This document shows positions 16,743 through 24,524 of a DNA stretch of 64,000 nucleotides, piece after piece. The position numbers and the translations under genes are program-made. The DNA lies in the NCBI GenBank assembly GCA_903929035.1, contig CAIYTF010000002.1:1-64000 (forward strand), written 5' to 3'. Under the pieces are notes generated by a model, which searched no databases, was not told the origin of the DNA, and saw only the letters and a program-made list of their open reading frames with translations. The stretch's first letter is position 1, and every line of letters starts with the position of its first letter. This DNA is from an uncultured Ignavibacteriales bacterium. GTDB lineage: Bacteria; Bacteroidota; Ignavibacteria; Ignavibacteriales; Ignavibacteriaceae.

Positions 16743-18239
16743 TTAACCATTAACCATCATCTCTATTTCAGCCAATGCTATCCGCGTATCAGCTTTCGCC
16801 ATATAATAATTCATCTGCTGCATTAAGAGCATTCTATAAGAATCTATAACCGAGGTAATCGCGGTTTTATTATTATGGTAGGCAGATACTTGCGCTTCTG
16901 ATGCTTGACGATACAAGGGAAGAACTTTTTCTTCATATAGTTTAAGAAGTTCAGCGGATGTCCGGTATTTCACGGCAGCTTCTTTTATTTTTGCTGACAT
17001 CTCACGCTGCATTTCTTCTTTCTCATACTCTAAACTGCTTATTCCCGCGGCAAGTTCTTCGGATTTCGCTGTATATTTATTTATCGACCACGGCGCGAAT
17101 GGAAGGTTGACAGAAAACATCAAAGAATACATAACTTCGGTTTTGGGCTCTAACATTGTTAAATCCGATTTAGCCGTCAGAATCATCCCGCGCGGCATTC
17201 TCATCAGCATAGCCTGAACCATTAAGTCAGGAATCAATTCGCGGTTGTTTGCCGCTATCATAGCTTTGTTCATTTCAATCATATCACCCATCTTTTTCAG
17301 TGTCGGGTTTGCCTCACTCAATAATTCTTCCAATTTTGATTGGGTTATAGAAAACTCCATTGTAGAAAATTCATCAATATTTGCAATACCTTTATCCTCA
17401 AGTTTCCTGCCAAGTAGTTTATTCATTCTATAGTTTTCAGATTCCTGTTGTTTCCCCAGAATAAACAGCTGCGTTTCAGCGGATGCTATCTCGCTTTTAA
17501 TCGTGAGTATATCAGCCTGATTTATACGATTTATGGAAAATGTTAATTCCATCGATTTTATTAAGTCTTCCAAAAACAAAATACTTTTCTTCTGTATGTC
17601 AATCTTCCTTTCGATTAACCACAAGGTGTAATAAGACATCTTTACTTGTCCTATTAGATTTATCTTAAAAATTGCGGCATTATCACCTTCAATTTTTACG
17701 TTTCGTCTTTCAACTTCCGTCATTGCTCGTATTTTGTCTCCAAGTGGAAACATTTGTGAAACTGCAAAATTATTCGAGATAGATTGGTTCAAAAGATTTA
17801 TTTCATTTATCGGCACCTGCGAAAATTCCAATGATACATTTGGAGCGGGATAATTATTGACCGATTCCGCTCTAAACTCTGAAGCTTTTACTCTATACCG
17901 GAGTGCTTTTAACTGAGGATTATTAGCAACTGCCTCCGAAATCAAGGAATCCAAAGATTGGGCTTGCAGGCTAAAATGCGCGAGAGTAATTAAAATAAGA
18001 AATAGTTTTATCGACTTCGTTTTCCTAAACAAATAACAAGATAGGTAAATTAATACTTTCTTGGTTAGGAGATTGATGTTAGAAGAAGAAAAGAAACACC
18101 CCGCCAGTACCGCTTTTTCGTTAGGAAATAAATATTGTGATTTAGTTCCGAATGGCTCTAAACATATATTCCTGTACAGTTCATACCCCTTGCTCGGGTA
18201 GAAATCGCGAGTCTGCTTTATTGTTGTTTCCGCTAACAT
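16743..18239 (-). CDS. TolC-family outer-membrane efflux protein
   Basis: Outer-membrane channel partner of the adaptor encoded next. The 498-residue frame contains a signal sequence (LFLILITLAHFSLQAQ, about 80-95), after which the TolC repeats begin (SLDSLISEAVANNPQLKALR) with long coiled-coil helices. The first 70 residues before the signal peptide look unrelated to the family. A TTG near 18032 (residue 70) would give a normal protein with the signal at its N-terminus, but it lacks a clear ribosome binding site. The true start is therefore uncertain. Confidence 0.85.
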   Translation of the reverse strand: MLAETTIKQTRDFYPSKGYELYRNICLEPFGTKSQYLFPNEKAVLAGCFFSSSNINLLTKKVLIYLSCYLFRKTKSIKLFLILITLAHFSLQAQSLDSLISEAVANNPQLKALRYRVKASEFRAESVNNYPAPNVSLEFSQVPINEINLLNQSISNNFAVSQMFPLGDKIRAMTEVERRNVKIEGDNAAIFKINLIGQVKMSYYTLWLIERKIDIQKKSILFLEDLIKSMELTFSINRINQADILTIKSEIASAETQLFILGKQQESENYRMNKLLGRKLEDKGIANIDEFSTMEFSITQSKLEELLSEANPTLKKMGDMIEMNKAMIAANNRELIPDLMVQAMLMRMPRGMILTAKSDLTMLEPKTEVMYSLMFSVNLPFAPWSINKYTAKSEELAAGISSLEYEKEEMQREMSAKIKEAAVKYRTSAELLKLYEEKVLPLYRQASEAQVSAYHNNKTAITSVIDSYRMLLMQQMNYYMAKADTRIALAEIEMMVNG

Positions 18240-18378
18240 AAGTGTCCTTTCGGATGAATATTAATTACATTTATTTCCACGCCAATAAATGTAATATAGC
18301 ACTTTAAAATTAAAGGCCAAAATAGGCTCTTTAGCAATTCCGATTCCGATACTTTTTAAGTGCCTGCAGAAATCATCA

Positions 18379-18422
18379 TTGAATTTAGAAGATGCAGAGG
18401 TTATTTGTGGGCAAACACCTTA
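18379..18422 (-). repeat. dispersed intergenic repeat, copy E (left half only)
   Basis: Read on the minus strand, GGTGTTTGCCCACAAATAAC and CTGCATCTTCTAAATTC match the left half of copy B (GTGTTTGCCAACAAATAAC, TACATCTTCTAAA). It begins exactly at the stop codon of the Ppx/GppA gene. The right half is not recognisable. Confidence 0.65.
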
Positions 18423-19334
18423 GAAGTATTTCTCAATTATTGCTCCATATCGCAAACCCCTTGTACTCACAATAACTTTATCAAAATTCAAAAAAGACAT
18501 AATCTCTGCCAAAATGATACTGCCCGTTAAAAGAACATCCTCCCGCCCTTTGACAATTGTAGAATATTTTTCTTTTACTTCTTCTGCGTTAAGGAGCGCG
18601 AGGCTTTCAATAAATAGTTCAATGTCGTTTATTGATAACTCTGCCTTATGTATTTTTTCTTCGTTGAATGATGAAAGACCAAGTTTGATACAAGCCAAAG
18701 TTGTTGGAGTTCCGGCTATTGCAATGGCTTTGCTTGCTTTAATATTATGAGGATAAAAATTTATTATCATATTTTGGATTTTATCACGAATTTCTTTCAA
18801 ATTCAAGCCGGAAACAGGGTAATGTTTAATTAGTTCCTCTGTTAGGTTAACAACGCCAATGGGGGCACTTATCTTTATTGTAATTTCTGATTTATTACCT
18901 AAAATCAGTTCTGTACTGCCACCGCCAATATCGATTACACAAACGTTGTCTTTAGAAGGTATATCCGAAATTGCGCCAAGAAACGAAAAGTTAGCTTCTT
19001 TGTCTCCCGATAGCGCGGAAATTGTTATTCCGGTTGAGTTAGCAATTAAGTCAATCACATCACTGCCGTTTATAGCTGTTCTAAAAGGGTATGTTCCGGA
19101 AGCAATTATTTCGGTGCAGCCATATTTGCCTGCTTCCGCGGCATAGCCGGATAAAATTTGTCTTAATAATTCAATCTTGTCATCCGGAATATATCCGGAT
19201 AGTGCTAAGCCTTTTCCGATTCTGGGAATTTCATACTTATTGTATAATGGATTAAGCTCCTTTTGGGTAATATCAATTGAAGCGATAAGCATTAATACCG
19301 TGTTTGTTCCTATGTCAATTGAGGCTATATTCAT
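18420..19334 (-). CDS. Ppx/GppA-family exopolyphosphatase
   Basis: Hydrolyses polyphosphate or pppGpp. The 304 residues carry the ASKHA-fold motifs: MNIASIDIGTNTVLMLIA at the N-terminus (phosphate-1), ASGTYPFRTAINGSD near 85, CVIDIGGGSTELILG near 137 (phosphate-2), and the final STRGLRYGAIIE. Length matches the short two-domain Ppx1/2 type without the HD domain. It is transcribed alone on minus. Its 5' end faces the small plus-strand gene, and a repeat fragment touches its stop. Confidence 0.9.
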   Translation of the reverse strand: MNIASIDIGTNTVLMLIASIDITQKELNPLYNKYEIPRIGKGLALSGYIPDDKIELLRQILSGYAAEAGKYGCTEIIASGTYPFRTAINGSDVIDLIANSTGITISALSGDKEANFSFLGAISDIPSKDNVCVIDIGGGSTELILGNKSEITIKISAPIGVVNLTEELIKHYPVSGLNLKEIRDKIQNMIINFYPHNIKASKAIAIAGTPTTLACIKLGLSSFNEEKIHKAELSINDIELFIESLALLNAEEVKEKYSTIVKGREDVLLTGSIILAEIMSFLNFDKVIVSTRGLRYGAIIEKYF

Positions 19335-19429
19335 TATTTTTTAGTATCTTTAAAATGGTAGAAATAAATAATTCAATATGTAAAAGTAACTATTCCGCAC
19401 TCGAAATTGCAATTACTCGGGTAATTCTT

Positions 19430-19708
19430 ATGAAAATAAAAGAAAAAGAATTTGAAGATATAATACAGGAATTAAAGGAACTCTCTGTTCAATTGGGAGC
19501 GAGTGTTCGTTTTGAAAAAGGAGATTTCAAGGGAGGATATTGCATAGTGGAAGACAAAAAGCAAATAATAATAAATAAACTCGCGAATACTCAGCGGAAA
19601 GCGATTATTTTGGCATCGGCATTGAAAGAGCTGGGCGTTGATAAAATGTATTTAAGCCCGCGAATTAGAGAAATAATTGATGAAATGATTGAAACGGAGG
19701 GAAAATGA
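19430..19708 (+). CDS. small conserved-looking protein coupled to aroQ
   Basis: No recognised family. The 92-residue product starting MKIKEKEFEDIIQELKEL has a helical N-terminus, a short strand region (ASVRFEKGDFKGGYCIVED), a lysine-rich helix with KQIIINKLANTQRKAIILA, and an acidic helical end. The frame is open back to 19304, but that would run into the divergent Ppx gene; ATG 19430 is more sensible. Its TGA overlaps the aroQ ATG by four bases and carries aroQ's GGAGG. The composition is like compact IrrE-type fragments, but no HExxH metal site is present. Confidence 0.7.
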   Translation: MKIKEKEFEDIIQELKELSVQLGASVRFEKGDFKGGYCIVEDKKQIIINKLANTQRKAIILASALKELGVDKMYLSPRIREIIDEMIETEGK

Positions 19709-20130
19709 ATATTCTTATCGTGCAGGGACCAAATCTTAATTTACTTGATAAACGGAGTAAAGAACACTATGGGGTGCTTTCTATAGAAGCTATTCACGAT
19801 CTCATCGTGCAAAAATTTCCTGATGACGAATTTACCTTTTACCAGTCCAATGATGAAGGTGCATTGATAGACATAGTTCAGACTGCCGACCTTGATTATG
19901 ACGGAGTAGTTATTAATCCTGGGGGCTATTCACATACTTCGGTCGCCTTGCACGATGCCCTTGAGCTTTGTTCAATTCCAAAGGTTGAAGTACATCTATC
20001 TAATGTTCTATCGCGTGATTCATTTAGAAAAGAATTAATCACGGCAAAGGCTTGTACAGCTTGCATAAGCGGTGCGAAAGAACATAGCTACCTATCTGCT
20101 GTTTATTTACTGAAATCATTTGCTGGGTAA
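19705..20130 (+). CDS. aroQ: type II 3-dehydroquinate dehydratase
   Basis: Converts 3-dehydroquinate to 3-dehydroshikimate in the shikimate pathway. The 141 residues contain the typical blocks: MNILIVQGPNLNLLDKR with the HYG tyrosine that follows, FYQSNDEGALIDIVQ near 50, the conserved INPGGYSHTSVALHDAL near 73 and VEVHLSNVLSRDSFR near 97. The loop residues after 'NLL' differ from the usual GxRxP. GGAGG is six bases upstream of the ATG. Shikimate products feed chorismate, used by the nearby menF. Confidence 0.94.
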   Translation: MNILIVQGPNLNLLDKRSKEHYGVLSIEAIHDLIVQKFPDDEFTFYQSNDEGALIDIVQTADLDYDGVVINPGGYSHTSVALHDALELCSIPKVEVHLSNVLSRDSFRKELITAKACTACISGAKEHSYLSAVYLLKSFAG

Positions 20131-20160
20131 TCTATAAATATTACTAATGCTTATGAAAAC

Positions 20161-20261
20161 AGTTAGGACTCGTTCCAAAATAACGTTATCACTTTCTTGC
20201 GCGAAGACCGCGATGGTTAGATTTAGAAGATGTAAAGATTATTTCTTTACAAGGACTTAGT
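20161..20261 (-). repeat. dispersed intergenic repeat, copy C
   Basis: Read on minus it gives CTAAGTCCTTGTAAAGAAAT, CTTTACATCTTCTAAATC, CGCGGTCTTCGCGCAAGAAA and GAACGAGTCCTAACT. It is the most complete copy; its ends form imperfect inverted repeats. It lies between aroQ and the MerR gene. Confidence 0.8.
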
Positions 20262-20344
20262 ATATATGTTAGCTGTTGCTCTTTGCTATACTTTGTATAT
20301 AAATAATAGATTATGTATTTTAGTCTAAATGAATTTTTAAGGTT

Positions 20345-20755
20345 ATGAGAGAATCCGGTCTAAAAAAGCTATATTATTCAATTAGTGAAGTAAGTAAAAT
20401 TACTGAAGTTGAACAATATGTTCTTCGGTATTGGGAAGGTGAGTTTGAGCTGCTCAAGCCTCAAAAAAACCGTTCTGGCAACCGTGCTTATTCAAATCAG
20501 GATATCAAGCTGATTTTTGTTATCAAATTGTTATTGCGCGAAAAAAAGTTTACAATTGAGGGTGCAAAAATTATTCTTGCTGAAAAAAGCTTAGAAGAAC
20601 TTATTAGTGATCATATTGATACACCTAATAAAAGCGTAACTCAAGAAACTATAGGGAAAGCTACTGTTGAAAAAAAAAAGGAAGATATTATAATAAAAAG
20701 GGAAGATTTAAGTAATATTTTGGGTATATTAATCAGTATTTATAAAAAATTATAA
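20345..20755 (+). CDS. MerR-family transcriptional regulator
   Basis: The 136 residues begin with the MerR winged-helix domain: [40 protein letters not shown], then [17 protein letters not shown]. The following [14 protein letters not shown] and a charged linker give a short C-terminus with no cysteine cluster, so metal sensing is unlikely. The RSGNRAY and YVLRYWE features resemble the short MerR proteins common in this phylum. Its target is unknown. The stop codon is directly followed by the first base of tRNA-Pro. Confidence 0.85.
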   Translation: MRESGLKKLYYSISEVSKITEVEQYVLRYWEGEFELLKPQKNRSGNRAYSNQDIKLIFVIKLLLREKKFTIEGAKIILAEKSLEELISDHIDTPNKSVTQETIGKATVEKKKEDIIIKREDLSNILGILISIYKKL

Positions 20756-20829
<74 letters not shown>

Positions 20830-20830
20830 C

Positions 20831-20858
20831 AAAAGGTGCTTTTTTTGCGCCTTTTTTT
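20831..20858 (+). terminator. intrinsic terminator after tRNA-Pro
   Basis: AAAAGGTGC (20831-20839) pairs with GCGCCTTTT (20847-20855) across a T7 loop, with one G-T pair, and further T residues follow. It starts one base after the tRNA's discriminator base. Confidence 0.85.
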
Positions 20859-20954
20859 ATTTCCGGCAACTTTATAGTTCTCGCCATCCAAAAAATACTT
20901 TTTTCTCCATATCAACAAAGCAAAAAGGTCAGGAAACGATATAGCAATTTGCTG

Positions 20955-21347
20955 ATGAACTGGAAGGGAAAGGTAGTTCAGCCCAAATTCGTCTATGATT
21001 TTACTACTGCAATTCCTGCAATAGATTCAAAATGGAGTTCAGCCCGGTTTAGTGATGCAGCAGGAAACAAATCGAGTATGTATTTCGCTCCGGCATCGCA
21101 GGACAAAAGCAAATTTGAACTGCCCCCTGTTCCTCCTGCAGGAATTTTTGATATTCGGTTTGCGTCACAGTCTTTTGTCGCGAATATTGACGGCACCGCG
21201 AATGTAGCAGAACTTGTAAATGGGCAGATGGATGCAGGGTACCATCAGGTCATTTGGAATGCGGCAAATTTGAGTTCAGGAGTTTATTTCTATGAATTAA
21301 AAACAGAAAAATTTAGATCTGTAAAGAAATTAATTCTAATGAAGTAA
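20955..21347 (+). pseudogene. remnant of a type IX-secreted protein (C-terminal sorting domain)
   Basis: From the ATG at 20955 about 130 codons remain. The end, GYHQVIWNAANLSSGVYFYE with KKLILMK, is the C-terminal half of a Por/type IX sorting domain. The middle (ELPPVPPAGIFDIRFASQ) is a segment usually found well upstream of that domain in secreted proteins of this phylum. The usual YPNPFNPxT start of the sorting domain is missing between them. There is no signal peptide and no ribosome binding site. I read it as a gene truncated at the 5' end with an internal deletion. Confidence 0.65.
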
Positions 21348-21393
21348 GTTTCAAGCAGGGCTTGAACTGACCGCTAATTTCATTTATGAAATT

Positions 21394-21425
21394 AAAAGGG
21401 ATATGGCTCGCCATATCCCTTTTTT
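21394..21425 (+). terminator. strong, possibly bidirectional terminator
   Basis: AAAAGGGATATGG pairs with CCATATCCCTTTT over 13 base pairs around a CTCG loop, followed by more T residues. The A-run on the left would serve the other strand. It separates the pseudogene from menF. Confidence 0.85.
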
Positions 21426-21514
21426 CATTTTAAATTTTTGTAATAGTTGAACTATTATCTAACTTTAGCTTTTTATTTTAAATAATTCTGATTATCGGGT
21501 TAGTTCAAATTATA

Positions 21515-22819
21515 ATGAATATATTCTTCAAAGCAGCTCCTATCGAGGGAACAACCAACGCGTTTGGAAAATTAATCGATTATTTCTCAGAGAATAACAT
21601 CGATTACTTTTACTATAGATGCAATCGCGATTCTTATTCTTTCATCGCGTATCAATTCGAGGAATATATTGACGCTGACACGCGAAATTATGTTGATGTG
21701 TTAGCCAATATTAAAGCATCATTACAGGATTATTTAACCGGATTACCCAGAGATATCTTAAGCAGTTTCCCTGCAATGCTTTCATTTATCCCCTTTGATG
21801 ATACCAAATCGGAATCGTGGTCTGATTTTTCGAAACATTTAGTTATCCCGAAGACTATTATTGTTAGTATCAGAGATATGCTGTTTTTAATTGAACGAAT
21901 TGGTAGTGATAATTTTCCATCAGAAGCTGAGAATATTAAAGCTATATTTATTGATAATTTGGCTCATAAATGCAGTAAAATGCCCCGTTCTGAAAATTTG
22001 GTAAGTGATAATTTGCAGCATAGAAAGCAAGAAAGTATAAATAATATCGGATTAGCGATAGAACAAATTCTAAACGGGCAAATTGAGAAAGTTGTTCTCG
22101 CTCGAAAAATAGATTTGAAAATCTCCGGTGAACCTGCGTGGTCAGTTGTCAAACAAGAAATGGATAACTATATCAATAGCCACCGCTTCATAATTCGTCA
22201 AAATGGTTCTACTTTTTTTGGCACATCACCTGAAATATTATTTTCTTATCGTTCGGGAAAAATATTTAGCGAAGCATTAGCAGGCACTATTGAACGATCG
22301 TTAGCAAATTCAGATGATATGCAGGCAGCGGTCTTAGGCAATTCAAAAAAAGACGGTGTTGAACAAAGCATTGTCGTAGAACATATTATTTCCGTGCTTT
22401 CTAAATATTCAGATTCAGTAGTTTATGACAAACAAGCCCGTATTAGAGTTACTAACAAATTGCTGCACTTGAGAACACGAATTTTAGCTCGACACGTAAA
22501 TAAGAAGCAATTAGGGGCTATCTTCGCGGAACTATTCCCTACTCCCGCGGTGTGCGGGCAGCCGAAAGAAAAAGCACGTGAACTGCTCAGGCAGCTTGAG
22601 GAATATGAACGCGGGTTATATAGCGGTGCAATAGGATGGACTTCCCCTGATGGAGGAATGCTATATTTTGTTCCGCTGAGATGCGCGCTCTACAAGGCGA
22701 AAACATTAAGTATATTCGCCGGCAGCGGAATAGTAGCCGATTCAGAACCAAACACAGAATTTACTGAAACAGTTGTAAAAGCAGGGTCGGTCGCGGCTTT
22801 GGTGTTTGATGAAAATTAA
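21515..22819 (+). CDS. menF: isochorismate synthase
   Basis: Converts chorismate to isochorismate, the entry to menaquinone synthesis. The 434-residue protein has the chorismate-binding fold in its C-terminal half: KVVLARKIDLKISG near 192, FFGTSPEILFSYRSGKIFSE near 235, ALAGTIERS near 253, VEHIISVLS near 290, the TPAVCGQPKE motif near 345 and YSGAIGWTSPDGG near 370. The Lys in KVVLARK and the C-terminal acidic residues fit MenF/EntC rather than TrpE. It overlaps menD by 11 bases. Confidence 0.92.
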   Translation: MNIFFKAAPIEGTTNAFGKLIDYFSENNIDYFYYRCNRDSYSFIAYQFEEYIDADTRNYVDVLANIKASLQDYLTGLPRDILSSFPAMLSFIPFDDTKSESWSDFSKHLVIPKTIIVSIRDMLFLIERIGSDNFPSEAENIKAIFIDNLAHKCSKMPRSENLVSDNLQHRKQESINNIGLAIEQILNGQIEKVVLARKIDLKISGEPAWSVVKQEMDNYINSHRFIIRQNGSTFFGTSPEILFSYRSGKIFSEALAGTIERSLANSDDMQAAVLGNSKKDGVEQSIVVEHIISVLSKYSDSVVYDKQARIRVTNKLLHLRTRILARHVNKKQLGAIFAELFPTPAVCGQPKEKARELLRQLEEYERGLYSGAIGWTSPDGGMLYFVPLRCALYKAKTLSIFAGSGIVADSEPNTEFTETVVKAGSVAALVFDEN

Positions 22820-24521
22820 CAGAAATATATTTTATTCTGAACAGCTTGTCGGGCAGTTCATTCGATACAATTTGAAATATGTGGTCATATCCCCGGGTTC
22901 CAGAAGCACTCCGCTGGTTTTCGCATTTCTGAACAATAAAAAGATAAAGCCTATTTCTATCCTTGATGAACGCTCTGCCGGTTTCTTTGCTGCAGGGTTA
23001 GCGCGACAAACAAATTCGCCGGTCGCTCTTGTATGTACTTCTGGTACCGCCGCGGTTGAATATTATCCCGCGATTGTTGAAGCATATCAACAGCGAATTC
23101 CGTTAGTTATCTGCACTGCCGATCGCCCACCTGAATTAAGAAATTCCGGTGCCAACCAAACAATTAATCAGTTTAATTTGTATAGCAATCATATTCGGTA
23201 TTTTGCAGAATTCGTGATTGGCAAGCCCGATATTGAGAATGTTGCAGCCTTTAGGAAATCAATCACTGAAGGTTTGAATATTGGTTTCTATAGAAATAAA
23301 GGTCCCGTTCATTTTAATATCGCTTTCAAAAAACCTTTTGAACCGGATATGTTTACCGATGAAATTGACATACTGCAATATGACCAAGTATTGGATAAAC
23401 ATATTTCTAAAACCGATACCAAATTACAGGTTAGTAAGTCAATTTCTATGACTGTAAATTCCTTATGGAAACAGTCAAAATTGCCTATAATAGTATTGGG
23501 AGCGGGACAATATTCTGATTCATTTCTTAATGAATTGAATAAATTCAGCAAAAAATATAGAGTTCCTATTTTTGTTGATATAAATAGCAGCGCGCGTTTT
23601 GCCGCTAACATTGACTCAGCCTTAGCCCTATATGAAAATTATCTTAACAATCGCGTGCCGGATAAATACATTCCTGATTTGGCATTTATGTTTGGCAGGT
23701 ATCCAATATCGAAAGCTTTGGCAGACTATCTGAAAGGGCTAAATATTCACAAAATTATCGTGAACGACTACGGAGATAGGTTCGATCCCACAAGTGACGG
23801 AAGAACAATCCTCGCGATGAACCCGCGGGATATTTTCGGGTGTTTAGAAGATAAACCTGTTGTGGAGATGATTGTCAAGGAATATTTAAAAGAATTGCAG
23901 TCTTTAGAGAATGAGTTTGCATCAGTGATTTCTAAAACGCTCTCTCGAGGAAAGTTAACCGAGCTTTCAATTATCAAAACCGTTGTTGACCAGATTCCCG
24001 AAAACTCGAATGTTTTTATTTCGAACAGCCTTATAGTCCGAGACTTTGATAGAATAGTACAAAACATAAAAAAGAAAATTACGATATTTCAAAACCGCGG
24101 CGCGAGCGGAATCGATGGCATCATTTCTTCCGCGCTGGGTATGGCATTTGATTCAAGAACTCCTTCATACTTGGTAATTGGTGATTTAGCTTTTCTTTAT
24201 GATTTAACCGCTTTGAGCATTGGAGTATTCAATAATATCAACCTCAAAATAGTATTAATAAATAATAATGGCGGTCGAATATTTGACTATCTACCTTCAG
24301 CAAGATTTAAAAATATTCAGCCATTTTTTGTAACTCCGCAAAACATTAATATTAAACAAGCCTGCAAAGCATTTGGCACTGCTTATTATTATGCAAAAAG
24401 TATTAACGGCTTACTGAAAAAGTTCAGTAAGCTAAGGACAGAGATTGGCTTGACTGTATTGGAGTGTGATGTTGATAATGACATATCGAGAGAAGAAAGA
24501 GAAAAGATAACTTGCTGGTGA
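22809..24521 (+). CDS. menD: SEPHCHC synthase (2-oxoglutarate decarboxylase step)
   Basis: Thiamine-diphosphate enzyme that joins isochorismate and 2-oxoglutarate in menaquinone synthesis. The 570 residues start MKINRNIFYSEQLVGQFI and include VVISPGSRSTPLVFAF (about 25), DERSAGFFAAGLARQT (about 57), the conserved CTSGTAAVEYYPAIVEA, and a C-terminal cofactor domain with RGASGIDGIISSALGMAF and IGDLAFLYDL, NNNGGRIF. ATG 22809 is preferred to the TTG three bases earlier. The stop is only three bases from the stop of the convergent glycosyltransferase gene. Confidence 0.96.
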   Translation: MKINRNIFYSEQLVGQFIRYNLKYVVISPGSRSTPLVFAFLNNKKIKPISILDERSAGFFAAGLARQTNSPVALVCTSGTAAVEYYPAIVEAYQQRIPLVICTADRPPELRNSGANQTINQFNLYSNHIRYFAEFVIGKPDIENVAAFRKSITEGLNIGFYRNKGPVHFNIAFKKPFEPDMFTDEIDILQYDQVLDKHISKTDTKLQVSKSISMTVNSLWKQSKLPIIVLGAGQYSDSFLNELNKFSKKYRVPIFVDINSSARFAANIDSALALYENYLNNRVPDKYIPDLAFMFGRYPISKALADYLKGLNIHKIIVNDYGDRFDPTSDGRTILAMNPRDIFGCLEDKPVVEMIVKEYLKELQSLENEFASVISKTLSRGKLTELSIIKTVVDQIPENSNVFISNSLIVRDFDRIVQNIKKKITIFQNRGASGIDGIISSALGMAFDSRTPSYLVIGDLAFLYDLTALSIGVFNNINLKIVLINNNGGRIFDYLPSARFKNIQPFFVTPQNINIKQACKAFGTAYYYAKSINGLLKKFSKLRTEIGLTVLECDVDNDISREEREKITCW

Positions 24522-24524
24522 CTG

